Source of the DNA: Echinometra lucunter | Lineage: Eukaryota > Echinodermata > Echinoidea > Camarodonta > Echinometridae | Direction: 5' to 3' | NCBI GenBank assembly: GCA_029962745.1 | Contig: CM057157.1 | Coordinates: forward strand, 22,500,088 to 22,564,087 | Length of the DNA stretch: 64,000 bases | Shown: positions 35,400-47,487 of the stretch, piece by piece | How the letters are laid out: every line of letters begins with the position of its first letter | Position numbering within the stretch: position 1 is the stretch's first letter | Made by a program: the position numbers and the translations under genes | Notes under the pieces: generated by a model | The model's database searches: none | What the model saw: the letters and a program-made list of their open reading frames with translations, nothing else | Told to the model about the DNA's origin: nothing

Positions 35400-36660
35400 T
35401 TCATCCCCAGCCGTCTGACCTGCCGTGTGCCAAGCACAAGAGTTCCTCTTCCCTGAGATTTATGGCTGTTTACACTTGGCCTTTCCAAATCTGGATCACT
35501 GATTTTCTCTCGTTTGAACAAGTACGCCAATCTGCCAAACGTGGAGACCCGAAGTGGATCACCGGGAAACAAAAGTTGCTTGTTGCTGGCCCGGTTTCAA
35601 TTCATTCCCCTCAACATGGGAGTTTCTGAATCAGTGCAGAAATGCAAACTGGTGCAGATGTGGAATAAATCGTTTCAAAATAAATTAAATCGAATTTAGC
35701 CTTGCCCGAAAGCTGTGTTTATTGGAAATGGTTTCATTCATGAATGTAACCTGTATCAACTTCTAAGCAATTTCCCAAAACCTGAGGGCTGTGAGCTACA
35801 CTTAACTCAAAATGTCCTATCCTCTTTGAGTGACTAATACAATGTACGTCTAACTCCTGTAACACCATTCTCCAGAAAGTAAGAAATATCAAGGGCAGCA
35901 ACCATTACAATAAGTGATCTTAGCCACTCTTTTCAGAGGTAATACTTTTTATATAGGCTCCCCACATTTTGCATTCTCTCCTTTTTTGTGCCAATCATTA
36001 ATGTATCTCGAAACTTTCTACCATGTATTTGATTTGAGTTCTTTACCATAACGTTTTAAAATCGACACTTATTTTTGTAAAATCTAAATGGTTTCTGATG
36101 TAAAAGTGGAACAAATAAACTTCAAACTTCAAACTTCAAATGTTGAGTTTTTGCATTGAAAAGTATTTCGAAAACATCTGAAATTAATCATGCACTAATA
36201 TGGATGATAAAATTGTTGAGAAAACTTATAACATGTAAATTACAAACATATATCTCAACAAAAATAAAGAAATAGAATGATGTGGATAAACCACTTTTTG
36301 AATCAGCAATTAAATAAGTTTCTATCAAATTTGTTTGGCAGATATCATCTACAAAATGAATTGTAAGCCTTAATATTCTGGTGTAAGCATGGTAAGACTC
36401 TATATGACAAGTTTGTTTTTCATTACCACAAACATTTAAGAGAAAATACAGCAGTCTAAAAGCACATTCACATATGAAACAGAAAAACCCTCATTTTTTT
36501 TTTTTTTTTTTTTGGTACAAATGAATGAGACACGAAGGAGATATCTTTTGCCTCCTGGCAAAAAAGAGGTGGGGGCCAACCTAATTCTCATAAAGTACAA
36601 AATACAACGTCACAACTTTTTGCGTGCAACGTTTTACAAAACTTTCTTTTATTTAGAGTT
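35400..36660. other. No gene recognised; possible retroelement tail
   Basis: 35400-35700 is GC-richer than average but gives no recognised product. At about 36108-36140 AATAAACTTCAAACTTCAAA with a tandem ACTTCAA unit looks like the 3' tail of a non-LTR retroelement. Confidence 0.4.
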
Positions 36661-36666
36661 GATGCC

Positions 36667-37084
36667 TTAACCCATTCGTGACAGGAAATATTTAAAGCCT
36701 AATTTGATCAGCTTTTATTCTTCAAATTGGCGACACCAACATTTTTATTTTATTGCTACATTTTTCTCATAAAATGTCATGTATCTGAAATGAATATAAA
36801 TTGACAGAAATTATGATGAGAAGTCAAAAAGTTGCCAATTTGCAGGGGAAAACGGTGATTTTAAACTTTCTGTCACATTGCCAATTTAAGGATTTTAATG
36901 CTTATTTTCCTTTAAGAAAATTTCAGCATCAAACAACGAATATTGACGCAACCAAAATGGGCACAGTTTGTGTAGAATTTTTTGCTCTTTCTGCTCATGT
37001 ATTTGGTATAATTTTTAGGGCTCTGCATCAAAAGTTATTAGGTCTAACCACAAAATGTGGACCTCTGTCACAAATAGGGGTAAT
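36667..37084. mobile_element. ~415-bp MITE, CATTCGTGACAG family, copy A
   Basis: Left end TTAACCCATTCGTGACAGG, right end CCTCTGTCACAAATAGGGG followed by TAAT. Inverted ends with TTAA-like flanks suggest a piggyBac-type element. It is over 90% similar by eye, in inverse orientation, to 52503-52913. The 157-codon plus-strand open frame starting at 36801 lies mostly within it and is not evidence for a gene. Confidence 0.65.
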
Positions 37085-37089
37085 GCTCG

Positions 37090-39430
37090 TCTCATTATCA
37101 TACATAGCACAGTATACCACACCGTATGTGACTGTTAAGAAACCATGGGGGTTTGCCACCGAGGTTTTCCGCTGGATAACTGAATATCGGTTCTTCAGCA
37201 TTTTCTTGCACATCAATGCAAAAACAAAAAAGAATGCGCACCTAACTACCCTTCCACATCACCTTCTGACATAAACAAAAACATGCCCAAAGAGGTTTAG
37301 GGGGCACGCACGACATCATCGCTTTACATGTATGCAGCGAGATGTAAAGGATAGATTTCATGGCAAGATTTAATGGGTAGATTTAATAAGGCGGCCGAGT
37401 GTCAAATTTTGCTGGATTAAAAGGGGATATGACGTACCTAATTGGCCTAGATGGATAACGGCTGTCTGGGCTCTTATTACATATAGCACCAGGCACTGAT
37501 AAGCATGTGTAGCACCGAGTGTCAAAACAACATGTTGTTCAAGAGAAGGGTGGGTAAGGTTCAAGTTATGGGGAAGTAAAATTTGTGATTTTCTTCCTTA
37601 TTTGCTTCTTTTAATGAATGTAGGTCAGTGTTAATGCCACATGAAAATATAAATTTCAGATGCCAGATCTATGTGTAGTCTCATAGTCTCAGTTTCCAAT
37701 AGGTTTGTGCAGTGCTTTCACTATGCCAGTATGTGATTATATGCAAGATTTAGGCAACATGTTTATCATATTTCAATAATTCTGCTATCAATACGCTACA
37801 CTCTCGCCCCCCTTTTTTTCCTTTTTTTTTTTTTTTTTTGGGGGGGGGGTATCTCTTTGGCTAATTCTTTAGGCATGGAATACAGAGAGCGATTACACTC
37901 ACAACCCGCAAACACACCCCTACTCAGACACATTCAGAACAATAAATATCTTTAAGTTCAAATAATCACTTTAAACTTGTTTCCACAGTCAGGATCAAAA
38001 TACTCAATAATGGAAAGCAGACTCACTGTCACATTCATGGTGATGTATGAGTTTATATTGCTCTCCATGTGAAATTTAAGAGGGGGGGGGGGATAAAAAA
38101 CATAGAACCTTACCAGCATGCCCTGATATCTATTTCTAAACCCTTCAATCTAATCAAACCAGCTTTGACAAATACCAGAGAGCCAATAAAGAGGTTCATA
38201 TTAAAAAGTTAGTGGAGCAAGTACATGTGTATATGTGTATGTATAAGAGTATAAGTCCATGATGGTGATTCCAACAAGATCACTGTAATCTAGGATATTA
38301 TGATAATGTATATTACCAAGTTACCACACATCCAGATATATACAAAACAAAGAGGTCAGAATGAAGACATACTAATACTCATACAGTAACCCAAATCCTC
38401 AAAATATGCAGAAATGTCTTCTCCCATCATTACCTGCAATCTTAACTCTGTATTTTTCCCTTTGTTTGAAAGTGCACCTGACTGAAAAGTGATATTGGCA
38501 ACACAAACATGATTTATCATCATTTATTCTCATTATTAATGTAGGCCTTAATTATTATACACCATAAATTATGCAATTGGTCTTTTGCCCCAATTCAAAC
38601 TAAAGTATTCATAATTTTTCTTGTTTTGTCAGGTTGGTAGATGTCATTTCAGTATCCTAAGCAAAATAGGTAGATTTGTATATAATGCAAATATTCTATT
38701 TCTTATTTTCTTCCTTTCTGAATTTAACAAAAGCATTTTCAACAGCTCTACTATTATCAAAGTTTTGGAAGTTCAGTTCAATTTATAAAATACAAACTAT
38801 CAGATATTCAGGGGATTACAGCCTGTGTTCCTTAAAGAGAAGTCTTAATTGTTTCAGAATGCCAGATGCTAGCATGTGCTTGGCAAAAGAATATATCTAT
38901 TTACAGAAATTGAAAGACTGCCCAAAAATGTTTTGAAAAAGAAGTTGCTCACAGCAAAGGCATGCAGATATCTATTAAATGAACTTCAATGTGAGCTGAT
39001 GATTTATCACAGAAATAATTTAATGGGAAATGTGATATTCAGAGAAGTGAAAAACAACAAAGCATGCATGAAAACATTTAATCTCCAGTGAACAAGGATT
39101 TTTTTTTACTGAGGGGTATTAGATATCACTCTACCTAGCACCAGATCTGCATAAATGATTCCCGTACATACATTAGATTCAAACAAAGATTGAATTTCCC
39201 CACTGAGACAACACAGTACAAACCCACACACCGTAGGAGGAATAAGATACAGGAAGAAGAAGGCATTAAAAAGAATTAGCGACAGAAGAAATCCATTCAG
39301 TCGGCAGAATTGGATTAATTCCCGAGACTGATCAGTGATTCAATTCATTTAGAAATGAAAATCGTAAGTCAGGATAGTACAAGAGCGGTTGCTACACTGC
39401 GTATTAGTTCAAAGGGCTCCAGAGTACACC
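37090..39430. other. AT-rich stretch, no gene recognised
   Basis: Contains a T/G tract (37820-37849) and a G run near 38081. Adjacent short plus-strand frames at 38676-39091 have no domain or splice support. Confidence 0.45.
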
Positions 39431-39431
39431 G

Positions 39432-39517
39432 AGATACTATGTTGAGCACCAAAAGGGCATTATCTCTGCGTTAGATTATGAGTTTAGTGCCCTTCTGACG
39501 CTCAACAGACCATATAT
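39432..39517. mobile_element. Short hairpin element, copy 6
   Basis: CTATGTTGAGCACCAAAAGGGC on the left and GCCCTTCTGACGCTCAACAG on the right. The arms diverge from consensus together, keeping pairing (GTTGAGC / GCTCAAC). Confidence 0.6.
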
Positions 39518-39626
39518 AACACAAGACAGAGAGAGCTCACTGAAGCCAAATTGCAAGATGAATTTAAAATGTTAAGTCATTGCTTTGTACTATTCCTATT
39601 ACTGCAATTAACTGCAAATTCAGAGA

Positions 39627-39713
39627 ACATATTGCCTGTTTGAAGTCAGAAGGGTGTTTCATCTATATAAAATGATATAAGTTAATGCTCTTCTGGCTCC
39701 AAACAGATGATAT
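39627..39713. mobile_element. Short hairpin element, copy 7
   Basis: CATATTGCCTGTTTGAAGTC and AGAAGGG on the left, CTCTTCTGGCTCCAAACAG and ATGATAT on the right, loop ending GTTAATG. Only about 110 bp from copy 6. Confidence 0.7.
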
Positions 39714-39719
39714 CAGAGC

Positions 39720-41270
39720 CTGACAAATTCACAGAAAGATAAATCCCAAACTCAGACTGCTAGCAATTTGCAATAAAAATAAAGGTATTTTGTTTCATGT
39801 TGAATATGAAATACATTGAAAAGCAAGGAATGTTTAATAAATCAACTTGAATTTCATGCTAAGCAGTGAGCAGAGAGGGAATTTCATTTGCAAAGTAGCA
39901 TAGATGTATATTGACGGGGATTGAAGCAAAATTTGTAAAAATAAATTGATTTTCTGGCAGGTTGCATATCAGGCTTCAGTGGTTGAATGAAAAATGGAAA
40001 GTACGTTCACATCCAGCATGCTCTATCGCAATGATGTACAGCAAACACCACTGCAAGTTCTACACAACTACACAGAAAATGCTACTTCTCTGAATGAACT
40101 GTCATCTGTGCACAAAGCAACAAAGCATGCTTGATGTGAACGGAACCATTCACAGCAGATTTTTTTTTCTTCCATTTTCATCTCACAACATAAAGTATAA
40201 TATCACACAAATGAGGATGAAAGGGCGTTGCTGCCATACCATAAGTACAATGAAGTATGGAGGTGGTATTTTCAGTCTATGGAAATTGTAGCTCATCTTG
40301 CGAATGCAGGCACTAAAATTTGAAGGAGAGGAGAGAGGAAGGGGGAATAAAACAAAGAGATGCAAAATCTAATTACGAATGCAGGTTGCAGAGTATATGA
40401 ATATCCAATGCCGAATATATCTCCTTTTAAACTACAAATAGGGAAGCAAAATATTGATAAACCTCTCAATCACTCTATGCTTGCAGCAAAGGACTCTCTC
40501 GACTGCCAAAGCATTTGAAATCTACATGATCCTTCCCTACTCATTGTATGTGTGATAAATTGTCTACGACTATTAAAGGCTACAGCTCAGGAAGCAATGC
40601 CATTCGAGAAAAAATCCTCAGAAAAGATGACGAAGGTCCAGGAAATCAACATGCCGTGGACCTTTCATCAACCTTTCGAAGGACTCGCTAGAGTGACATT
40701 GTCGGTCTATGGGCTGTCAAGCCACTGGGGCATCCTCATCTACTAAACAGTATTTTGCATATTTCCAAAACTGACCAAAGTGGGGAAATAGTTTTCACTA
40801 TTTTCCTGTGTTTAACACTCAAGACATGATAAGTACATGAATATTTTTTCAATACCTAAGGCACAAAAGGTATGCCCTCCATATACATGGAGGGTCATAC
40901 ATTTTGAAGATAAAACAGCGGTGGTCGACCATCGACTATCTCTGCCTGTAATTTGCCATCTAGTAACTCCATAACAGTGCTCTGTGACCACAATACAAGA
41001 CCGCACTGCACTATGAAGTACATAGCAGCACAAATACATTTCTGCAGAAGTTGGGGCATGGTTACTGAATTCAACAAATACAAGTACTATACGAAACAGA
41101 GACGGGGAGTGAAACAGAGTAGTGTAAAATACTGATATGATAAGGGACGTATAAACTGGAACATTCAATCTGCTCTATAACTTTATGATTGTGTGTGCGT
41201 GTTTCTTTCTTGATGGTTGGGGGCCAGTGGGGGGATACAAAGTAAGACAACAACAAAAAAGATAGAAAGC
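39720..41270. other. No gene recognised
   Basis: A plus-strand stretch at about 40580-40690 is somewhat more GC-rich and open in two frames (including MPFEKKSSEKMTKVQE), but no splice pair or domain supports it. The minus-strand frame 40812-41168 is likewise unsupported. Confidence 0.4.
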
Positions 41271-41276
41271 AAGAAC

Positions 41277-41278
<2 letters not shown>

Positions 41279-41307
<29 letters not shown>

Positions 41308-41620
41308 ATGAAGAAAATGAAAGATTGAAAAAGAAAGGCAGGTAAAATGACAATGAGAGACAGAGTTTGAGACAGTCAGGGAATAAGAGCAAAAAACAAA
41401 CAGATAAACAGGTTTGACAGAAAAGGAAAATATACATTAAAGATAGAAAAAAGAAAAGAAAAAGGAGAAGAAGAAGAAGAAGAAGAAGAAGAAGAAGAAG
41501 AAGAAGAAGAAGAAAAAGAAGAAAAAGAAGAAAAAGAAGGAAAGGAAGAAAAGGAAGATAAAGATGAAGAAAAAGAAGAAAAAGAAGGGGAGAAAGAGGA
41601 AGAAATGAAATCAATGTATT
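41279..41620. repeat. (GA)n and (GAA)n purine tract
   Basis: A (GA)12 run is followed by mixed purines and a (GAA)n array at about 41465-41600. The Leu/Phe-rich 143-codon minus-strand frame is its artefact. Confidence 0.95.
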
Positions 41621-41624
41621 GAGT

Positions 41625-42965
41625 GCTAGGTCAGAGGAAGAGCAAGCAAGGCATGCCTAGATCTGCAACATAATGACAGTGATAATATTTATATATCCAT
41701 CATTCTTTTTGGTGTTCATTTACCATTATTAAACATTATACACATACATGTATCCATCACATTTACCGTGAAAAATAATCCATCACGAAAATGGACTGAA
41801 GTGTAGACTCCACGTGGTGTCAGAAATGCAGTTGCTGCGACAAAGGTAATATAATTATGTTCAACACTTAGCATAGAGAATAAGGGCGAAATAGTAACTA
41901 CTAACACACAGCTATTAGCTAGTGCTATACATCGCTTTCATTTGGACCAAGCTCTGTGAGAAATAAAAGAAGATGCCCTGAAGAGTGCTTTAGCGCAAAC
42001 CTTTCCTTAGGTTTTTAAAAAAATATTATGCTGTCTGCTTGAAAACAAAAAAATAAAACTGCACAAACAATACATACATGTATGTCATAAACAGCAGAAT
42101 CAGTGCAAGACTTGCAACATTTTTTTTTTTCAGGGACACTTAAAAACACTGGAGTCAGAGATACAAACAGGAACTCCATCCTTTCTTACAATCACAAGTT
42201 TGTCATTGAAAATATTTCTAGATTCTAAAATAGAAAAATTTCCAAAAGTTGCAAGGAGGAATGTCTTGATAGTATTCATAACATTGAACAATTGGGGGGG
42301 GGGGGGTTGCCTAAATGACTATTTTTGAAGCAGCTGTTGCTCATGATAGTTTTTTTTTTCTTCTTTTTTTATTACTATTACCTGCACTCCTCACTGAAAT
42401 ACTACTGAGAATCCACTTTTGTCAGAAATTTCAGGTTATACCAGTTAGATCAAATATCCTTTCATAAACGTCAAGTGTCAACTTCCCAATTTACCCTTGG
42501 AAAAGCTAACAAAAAGACAATGCCTATACATATTGTGCATGAAGCACATGACTCGGAAATATCAAATAAGATATTTTATGGTTTGCTATAAAAAAACATT
42601 GAACATGACAGTGCATTATGCTGGTACTGATAGGGTTTTTGCATATCTATGGACAGCTGTATAACAAAAATTTGCAAGCGTTAATGCTATTACAAGCAAT
42701 GATAGCTAATTTATTAAAAGCAAGGAGTGAGCAGCAATGTTGATTTTATTATACAATGATATGTGTACACAGAACTGGCAAAGGCAATGCTATGAAATTT
42801 TAGGATGAGTTCAAGGGCCTTTGGGGGAAAATTTAAAACATCTGCAAAAGCAACACAAATTAAATGAGTAGTTTGAAAAGCCTTCATTGGTCAATAAATG
42901 CTAGAGCCTTGTTCTTATATGCAGTAAATAACCTCACATAAATGGGCTGAACCGCAACGTAAAAT
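41625..42965. other. AT-rich stretch, no gene recognised
   Basis: G tract at 42294-42306 and T tracts near 42120 and 42350. No coding or structural RNA signal was seen. Confidence 0.45.
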
Positions 42966-42971
42966 GACATA

Positions 42972-43150
42972 CGGTCAAGCCCTGTCTTAGTTGTCACCTC
43001 CGTCTAGAGGCCACCTGTCTATGATGGCCATTTGCAATATCTCCCTTGAAGCAGAATTGTGTGTTAAAGAACCTGCCTTTTAGCAGCCACTTGTCTGCTA
43101 CATCATTTTCCTTATTCCCCTTGAGTGGCTTTTGTGGGCACGTTTGACTG
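42972..43150. mobile_element. TA-flanked MITE, copy 2
   Basis: CGGTCAAGCCCTGTC at the left is mirrored by GGCACGTTTGACTG at the right, with TA on each side. The interior (GGCCACCTGTCTATGATGGCC, GCAGCCACTTGTCTGC) matches the inverse of 23126-23284. Confidence 0.6.
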
Positions 43151-43154
43151 TACA

Positions 43155-44285
43155 TAGAGCATGACCAGTGCACTTCACATTTTTCTACACTCTGGTGGTT
43201 TTGTTGTACACAGCTCATTTTTAGTCATTATGCCCACTTGTTATTCCTTTACACTTACATGAAAAATGGTCTTATTTTGGCATGGTTATTACCTTTCCTT
43301 TCCTGCAAAACAAGTAATATGGGTACCATGATATTTTGACAAAATTACCATCAAAACCATGAAGTACCATGCAAGTACCATGGTGCCCATGGTACTTTTT
43401 TTCACAGATTTTTTTTTTTTTTTTTTTTAATAAAATCTGTTTGCTTCAGGGTACATGTATATAGACTTAAGTTTGTGTGCTGTTTTTTATATCAAGTCTA
43501 TTTCACCCATAATGGGAGGGGGGCACTTCAAGTATGCCTAACAATAGCTGATTTTATAGGCACTGACATAGCAATGCACCTGACTCACTGCATAACATAC
43601 TGAATCATCTCTTCTTCTTATTCTGGAAACCCCACACCCCACACGCACCATCATTAGTTACCATGCTTTAAAACAGAAAAGGTCTACTGCGTGGGACATG
43701 AAAATCACAGTAGTCTGCCTGATGATGAGAAATTCCACAATCTACATGTAAGCCTGGCAGATGAAGGATTTGCCAAACTTGGATTCAAATGGGATTTTGT
43801 TTGTGATTCATCTTCATCTTCCAGATCATAGCAATTGGGGGGGGCTCACTCAACAATGTAGTTGGAGTTTCCCTGTTTGTTGAATTATTCGAAAGGCATG
43901 AAATATGAAAAAAAAATTGGTTATTTATTATTCATTGATCCAATGAGGAATGGTATATGAAATGAAACAATGGCATGATTAGATAATGGCAGCCTAATGT
44001 AATGATCTAAAGATTGCCAGCTTAACAAAATCAAAATTAAACAAAAGTTTAATAGTAATTCTACAATATACTACATGTATGATTAATCAACTAAAAAGCT
44101 TGTTATAAGCGCTCCCCAAGAAACCAAAGTGCTGACTGAAATTTGAAAATTATGTGAGCTTTTGAAATCATAAATTTTGATGAATGAGAAAAGGAGAAAT
44201 ATGAAATTTTAAAAGTTCTTAGGACTTCAATAGATACCTGGGGGATTTCATAGCACATGGAATGGCAAGGTTTTCACACAGTATA
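43155..44285. other. AT-rich stretch, no gene recognised
   Basis: 43320-43400 holds several ACCATG and AGTACCATG words in both orientations. No coding signal. Confidence 0.45.
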
Positions 44286-44289
44286 TTTT

Positions 44290-44400
44290 TCAATGGCGGA
44301 AGCTACCGGTATGTTGATAGCGGCGGTATGTCGCCCTCTCCAAATTACTGACCCACTGGTGATCCCCGCCGTCGTCTTCCTCTTCCAGCATCATGTGCTG
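44290..44400. other. CpG-rich stretch open on both strands: possible exon or promoter
   Basis: On the minus strand the acceptor ATTGCCTCTACAG is followed by 36 codons (QHMMLEEEDDGGDHQWVSNL then ERATYRRYQHTGSFRH) and TGA. On the plus strand CAATGGCGGAAGC opens a 37-codon frame (MAEATGMLIAAVCRPLQ start). CAATGGCGG also resembles a YY1-type promoter element. The segment is distinctly GC-rich within AT-rich DNA. It could be a terminal minus-strand exon, for example an alternative 3' end of the sialyltransferase gene 2.6 kb upstream, or a promoter. Strand and role are undecided. Confidence 0.3.
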
Positions 44401-44681
44401 CTGTAGAGGCAATGGGCAGGACACAGACGGTCATTGCACTTTACAAGGGTCAATACCTTTCCAAGAAGTCAATGCACTTTATCTAATTCTGACACAAGGG
44501 ATTACAAATATCACAGAAGTGTATGTAAATGCAAAAAGGTCATACATGTAGGTCTACAATAATTGTACTCCATTCCTGCAGAGTATTGAAAAGGGGAATG
44601 CAACATCAAAATCACTGAGAAATTGAATGCATAACCTGAAACTGAAACTAACTTCAATATTGCACTGTATGTGTGATATAT

Positions 44682-44749
44682 TTTGCGTTCTGTATCTGGG
44701 ACACCTATGAATTTAAAAATTCTTAGATGTCCCAGATACAGAACGCAAA
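44682..44749. ncRNA. 68-nt near-perfect hairpin, candidate pre-miRNA-like or tiny MITE
   Basis: TTTGCGTTCTGTATCTGGGA plus CA (44682-44703) is the exact complement of 44728-44749, and the inner 12 bp on each side pair with two mismatches (CCTATGAATTT / AATTCTTAG), leaving a ~3-nt loop. Length and shape recall a pre-miRNA, but the outer stem is more perfect than usual, so a recently inserted miniature inverted repeat is an equal alternative. Strand unknown. Confidence 0.4.
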
Positions 44750-44754
44750 TTGGA

Positions 44755-47028
44755 CAACTCTCAATAATGCAAGGGCTGGACTTAATTTTCTTCTTTTTTT
44801 TTTTAGAATACATGAAGCAATGTGGCATCATGGCATGCACATTTTTCTTTTAGACAAGACATGAACGGGAAGGTAGTGCAGAGCGTGTGCAGAAGTAGTA
44901 AACATAAGGCACAAAACTGAAATGAAGAAAGTTGCACATGCCTAGCAGCCTAGCACAATTCCCACTTTCCAACTGCTAATTTACATTGTACTACCATTAC
45001 TACCACACACACACAGTATGTGAATGATCTGACATTTGCTCCAGTGACATTTGCTAAGCTGGAATGCTCCCCACGGAGTAGAAATTGTCCACAGTTGTGC
45101 AGAATATTAATTGAATCCAGCAACCGAGGTCAGTTTATGATGTTTATAAGAGATTTAGAAAAACCAAAAACATTATTCTGTTTTTGCTATTGTTGTTTTT
45201 GTTTTTATTGTTATCATCATTACTGTTGTTTTGTTGTTGCTGTTGTTGTGGTGTTACTATTATTATCATTATTATTATCATTATCATTATTAACATTATT
45301 ATCATTATCACTATCGGTTTTATTTTTTCACAGATGTAGGGGCAGAGATAAGATTCGAAAATACTGTAGATTTCAAGATACGTGGAGGTTTAGGGTTAGG
45401 GTTAAGAATGGGTTTAGAGTTTGGTACAAAGAAAATGGTTAGCACAGGGATGTCTCATCCACAGTTAAAGTTCCAAAAGTGCCTAGTGTAGAGAATAAGC
45501 AATTGAGCAATTGTCACCAGAGCACACATCGTAGCACCTGCCTGTATAGTCCCATTAAACATTGAATATAAATAGCTTTGAAACTCCACAACTACTATTA
45601 TTCTACCAATGCTTCTAATGCTTTGATATTTCCTGTAAGTTGCTTAGAATTATATGATGTTCCTAAATACATGTAAATTGGCAACATGCTACATGTAGCT
45701 TATCTCCAAATGAGGCTTAGTTCAATTTTTAAAAAGTAAACATTCTTTTGACACGGGCGTGGGAAACTAAACATGATATTCTATGACAATATACAACAAA
45801 GAACAAATCTGAATTATTCCCTATTTTCATGCATTCTCTTACTTGTACACCACAATTTGGAAGTGTTAATGTGAACAAAAATAAAGCTCACATTCACAGT
45901 TTATTGCCATTTTAGCATATACCCTCTAAACAGTTTGGCAAAAATGTCTGGCATGAATTTGGCAGGTGTGTTAACACTTTCCTCTGAAGTAAAAATCATA
46001 ATAATTCTACAAAAAAGTTTATTCTCTTCCACTAGATATATCTCAAACTTCAGAAGGGTCCAAATTATTTTTTTTCCCTTCTTCTTTCCTCCTTCCATTA
46101 TTTCACATGCTATATATATATTTGAGCAATTATACAAAAACTTCCTTCAAATGACCAACATTGAGAGTGCAAAACAATCGCCTTTCCTTACATCTACAAA
46201 AGGAATGTTCAAGTATTCTGAATTTGGCAATCTTCACTGGTCGTCCTCTCCCCACTCTTAACTCCCCCCCCCCCCCCCAATCCATCACTTTCCCAACCCC
46301 AGCTCCCTTGGTAACGCAACATCGGCATTACACCAGTCACACTTTTTTTTCTGCGTCCTCATCACCATTCCATCAGCTGGTGATTACATTTGGTTGGCGA
46401 CAGATCTTTCCATAATTCAAAAATTCAAGGAGTCCAAAAATATGTCATCACGATTATTTCCCATCTTTCTTTCTTGACGTCAGGGCTTCAACTTTACCAC
46501 AAATTATGTGCAAGCAATGAACCATCTTTATGAATGCACCACTTGCATGCACTTCCTCAAGTTGGCTCTCGTGCATCAGATCTAATAATAGATTTAACAA
46601 GGGTCCCAAAATAGAAGACATGATCTTCATTAACCTCAAGTGCCAATAGCAACATTTGGGACAGACTCTGAGCTTCCCTTTTCTTTGGATATGTGGAAGA
46701 AGAGTACTATTGCGAATGACTCTGAACAAATTGTTCTTCCTGATTTAGAATGCCCATCTGTTCAAAAATAATAATTACAGGCATGTGTTTGGGGATTCTC
46801 CACTGTTACATAATCTGACCCACACCGTAATAAGAATACTAGATAAGCACAGTTTACATACAAGTGACTTTACTTCTTATAAAAGTCAAGGTTAACTTCA
46901 TCATACCTGGTTTTAGCGAATCCAAATAATCATAGAATGGAACTAGATTCGCACGAAATAATTTATCATCATACATATTTACATGATAATCATCGACCTG
47001 TCATAATGCATTTTTAAAAAGCGTCGTG
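44755..47028. other. Region 3' of the sialyltransferase stop codon; includes possible 3' UTR
   Basis: In minus-strand sense, sequence below 47029 is the 3' UTR of the sialyltransferase transcript for an unknown length. AATAAA hexamers (minus strand) occur near 46016-46021 and 45898-45903. Also present: a (GTT/ATT)n-rich tract at 45195-45315 that creates a low-complexity plus-strand frame, and a C tract at 46266-46279. Confidence 0.45.
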
Positions 47029-47487
47029 CTATAAGTAGAAACAGAAGACAAAAAGACTTGCCAGTAAGAAGAGGAGGAGGAAAACGACCAAGCTGAGGAA
47101 GATGGCAACAATAAACATGATGGCGTGTGTCAGCTTCTGGTACTTCTCCTTCTCTGCCTCCTCCTTTGTCTTGGGACCGACGACAGGTGGCTTGCGGGGT
47201 CGGATGCGTGCGCCGAGGAACGAACGATGCCGGTGACTCTTCTGTTTAGTCTTGTTGTGCTGCGCCTCGTGGAAGAGCTTGAGGAAGGGCGTGTCCAGAG
47301 GCGCCGAGGAGTTGGCAACGGTCAGGTTCCAAGTTGGGTAGAGGAAGTTGATGTTGTACTTCGTGGCCCAGCGAGCGAAGATGGCTTTCTCCGTCACGAA
47401 GAGATGACCAAACGTCAAGTGCTCCTCACTCTCCTTGTAGTAGGTGCACTGAGATTTGAACTCGGTGTCATAGTAATGGTAGGGTGT
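47029..47487 (-). CDS. ST6GALNAC-like: ST6GALNAC-type sialyltransferase, C-terminal exon (motifs III and VS, hydrophobic C-terminus)
   Basis: GT29 enzymes move sialic acid from CMP-sialic acid to glycans in the Golgi lumen; ST6GALNAC members add it alpha-2,6 to GalNAc. This part encodes 152 residues to TAG (47031-47029). TPYHYYD carries motif III (HYY), and GHLFVTEKAIFARWA carries motif VS with the expected H-x4-E. N-glycosylation sequons NLT, NSS and NKT follow. The frame then runs through a basic linker (SHRHRSFLGARIRPRKPP), a charged stretch (KTKEEAEKEKYQK) and a ~30-residue hydrophobic end (AIMFIVAIFLSLVVFLLL onward). Vertebrate members normally stop a few dozen residues after motif VS and are anchored by an N-terminal segment, so this tail is unusual. 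Codon use stays GC3-rich into the hydrophobic part, arguing against intron read-through. Its upstream edge is cut by the assembly gap. Confidence 0.9.
   Translation of the reverse strand, partial: TPYHYYDTEFKSQCTYYKESEEHLTFGHLFVTEKAIFARWATKYNINFLYPTWNLTVANSSAPLDTPFLKLFHEAQHNKTKQKSHRHRSFLGARIRPRKPPVVGPKTKEEAEKEKYQKLTHAIMFIVAIFLSLVVFLLLFLLASLFVFCFYL

Noticed and set aside
36801..37274. 157-codon plus-strand frame
   Set aside because: It lies mostly in a MITE whose other copies break or shift it; no known domain.
41183..41614. 143-codon Leu/Phe-rich minus-strand frame
   Set aside because: Encoded by the (GAA)n and (GA)n purine tract.
45020..45442. 140-codon plus-strand frame, including GGTTTAGGGTTAGGG
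   Set aside because: Driven by GTT/ATT repeats; two TTAGGG units are too few to suggest a telomeric repeat.
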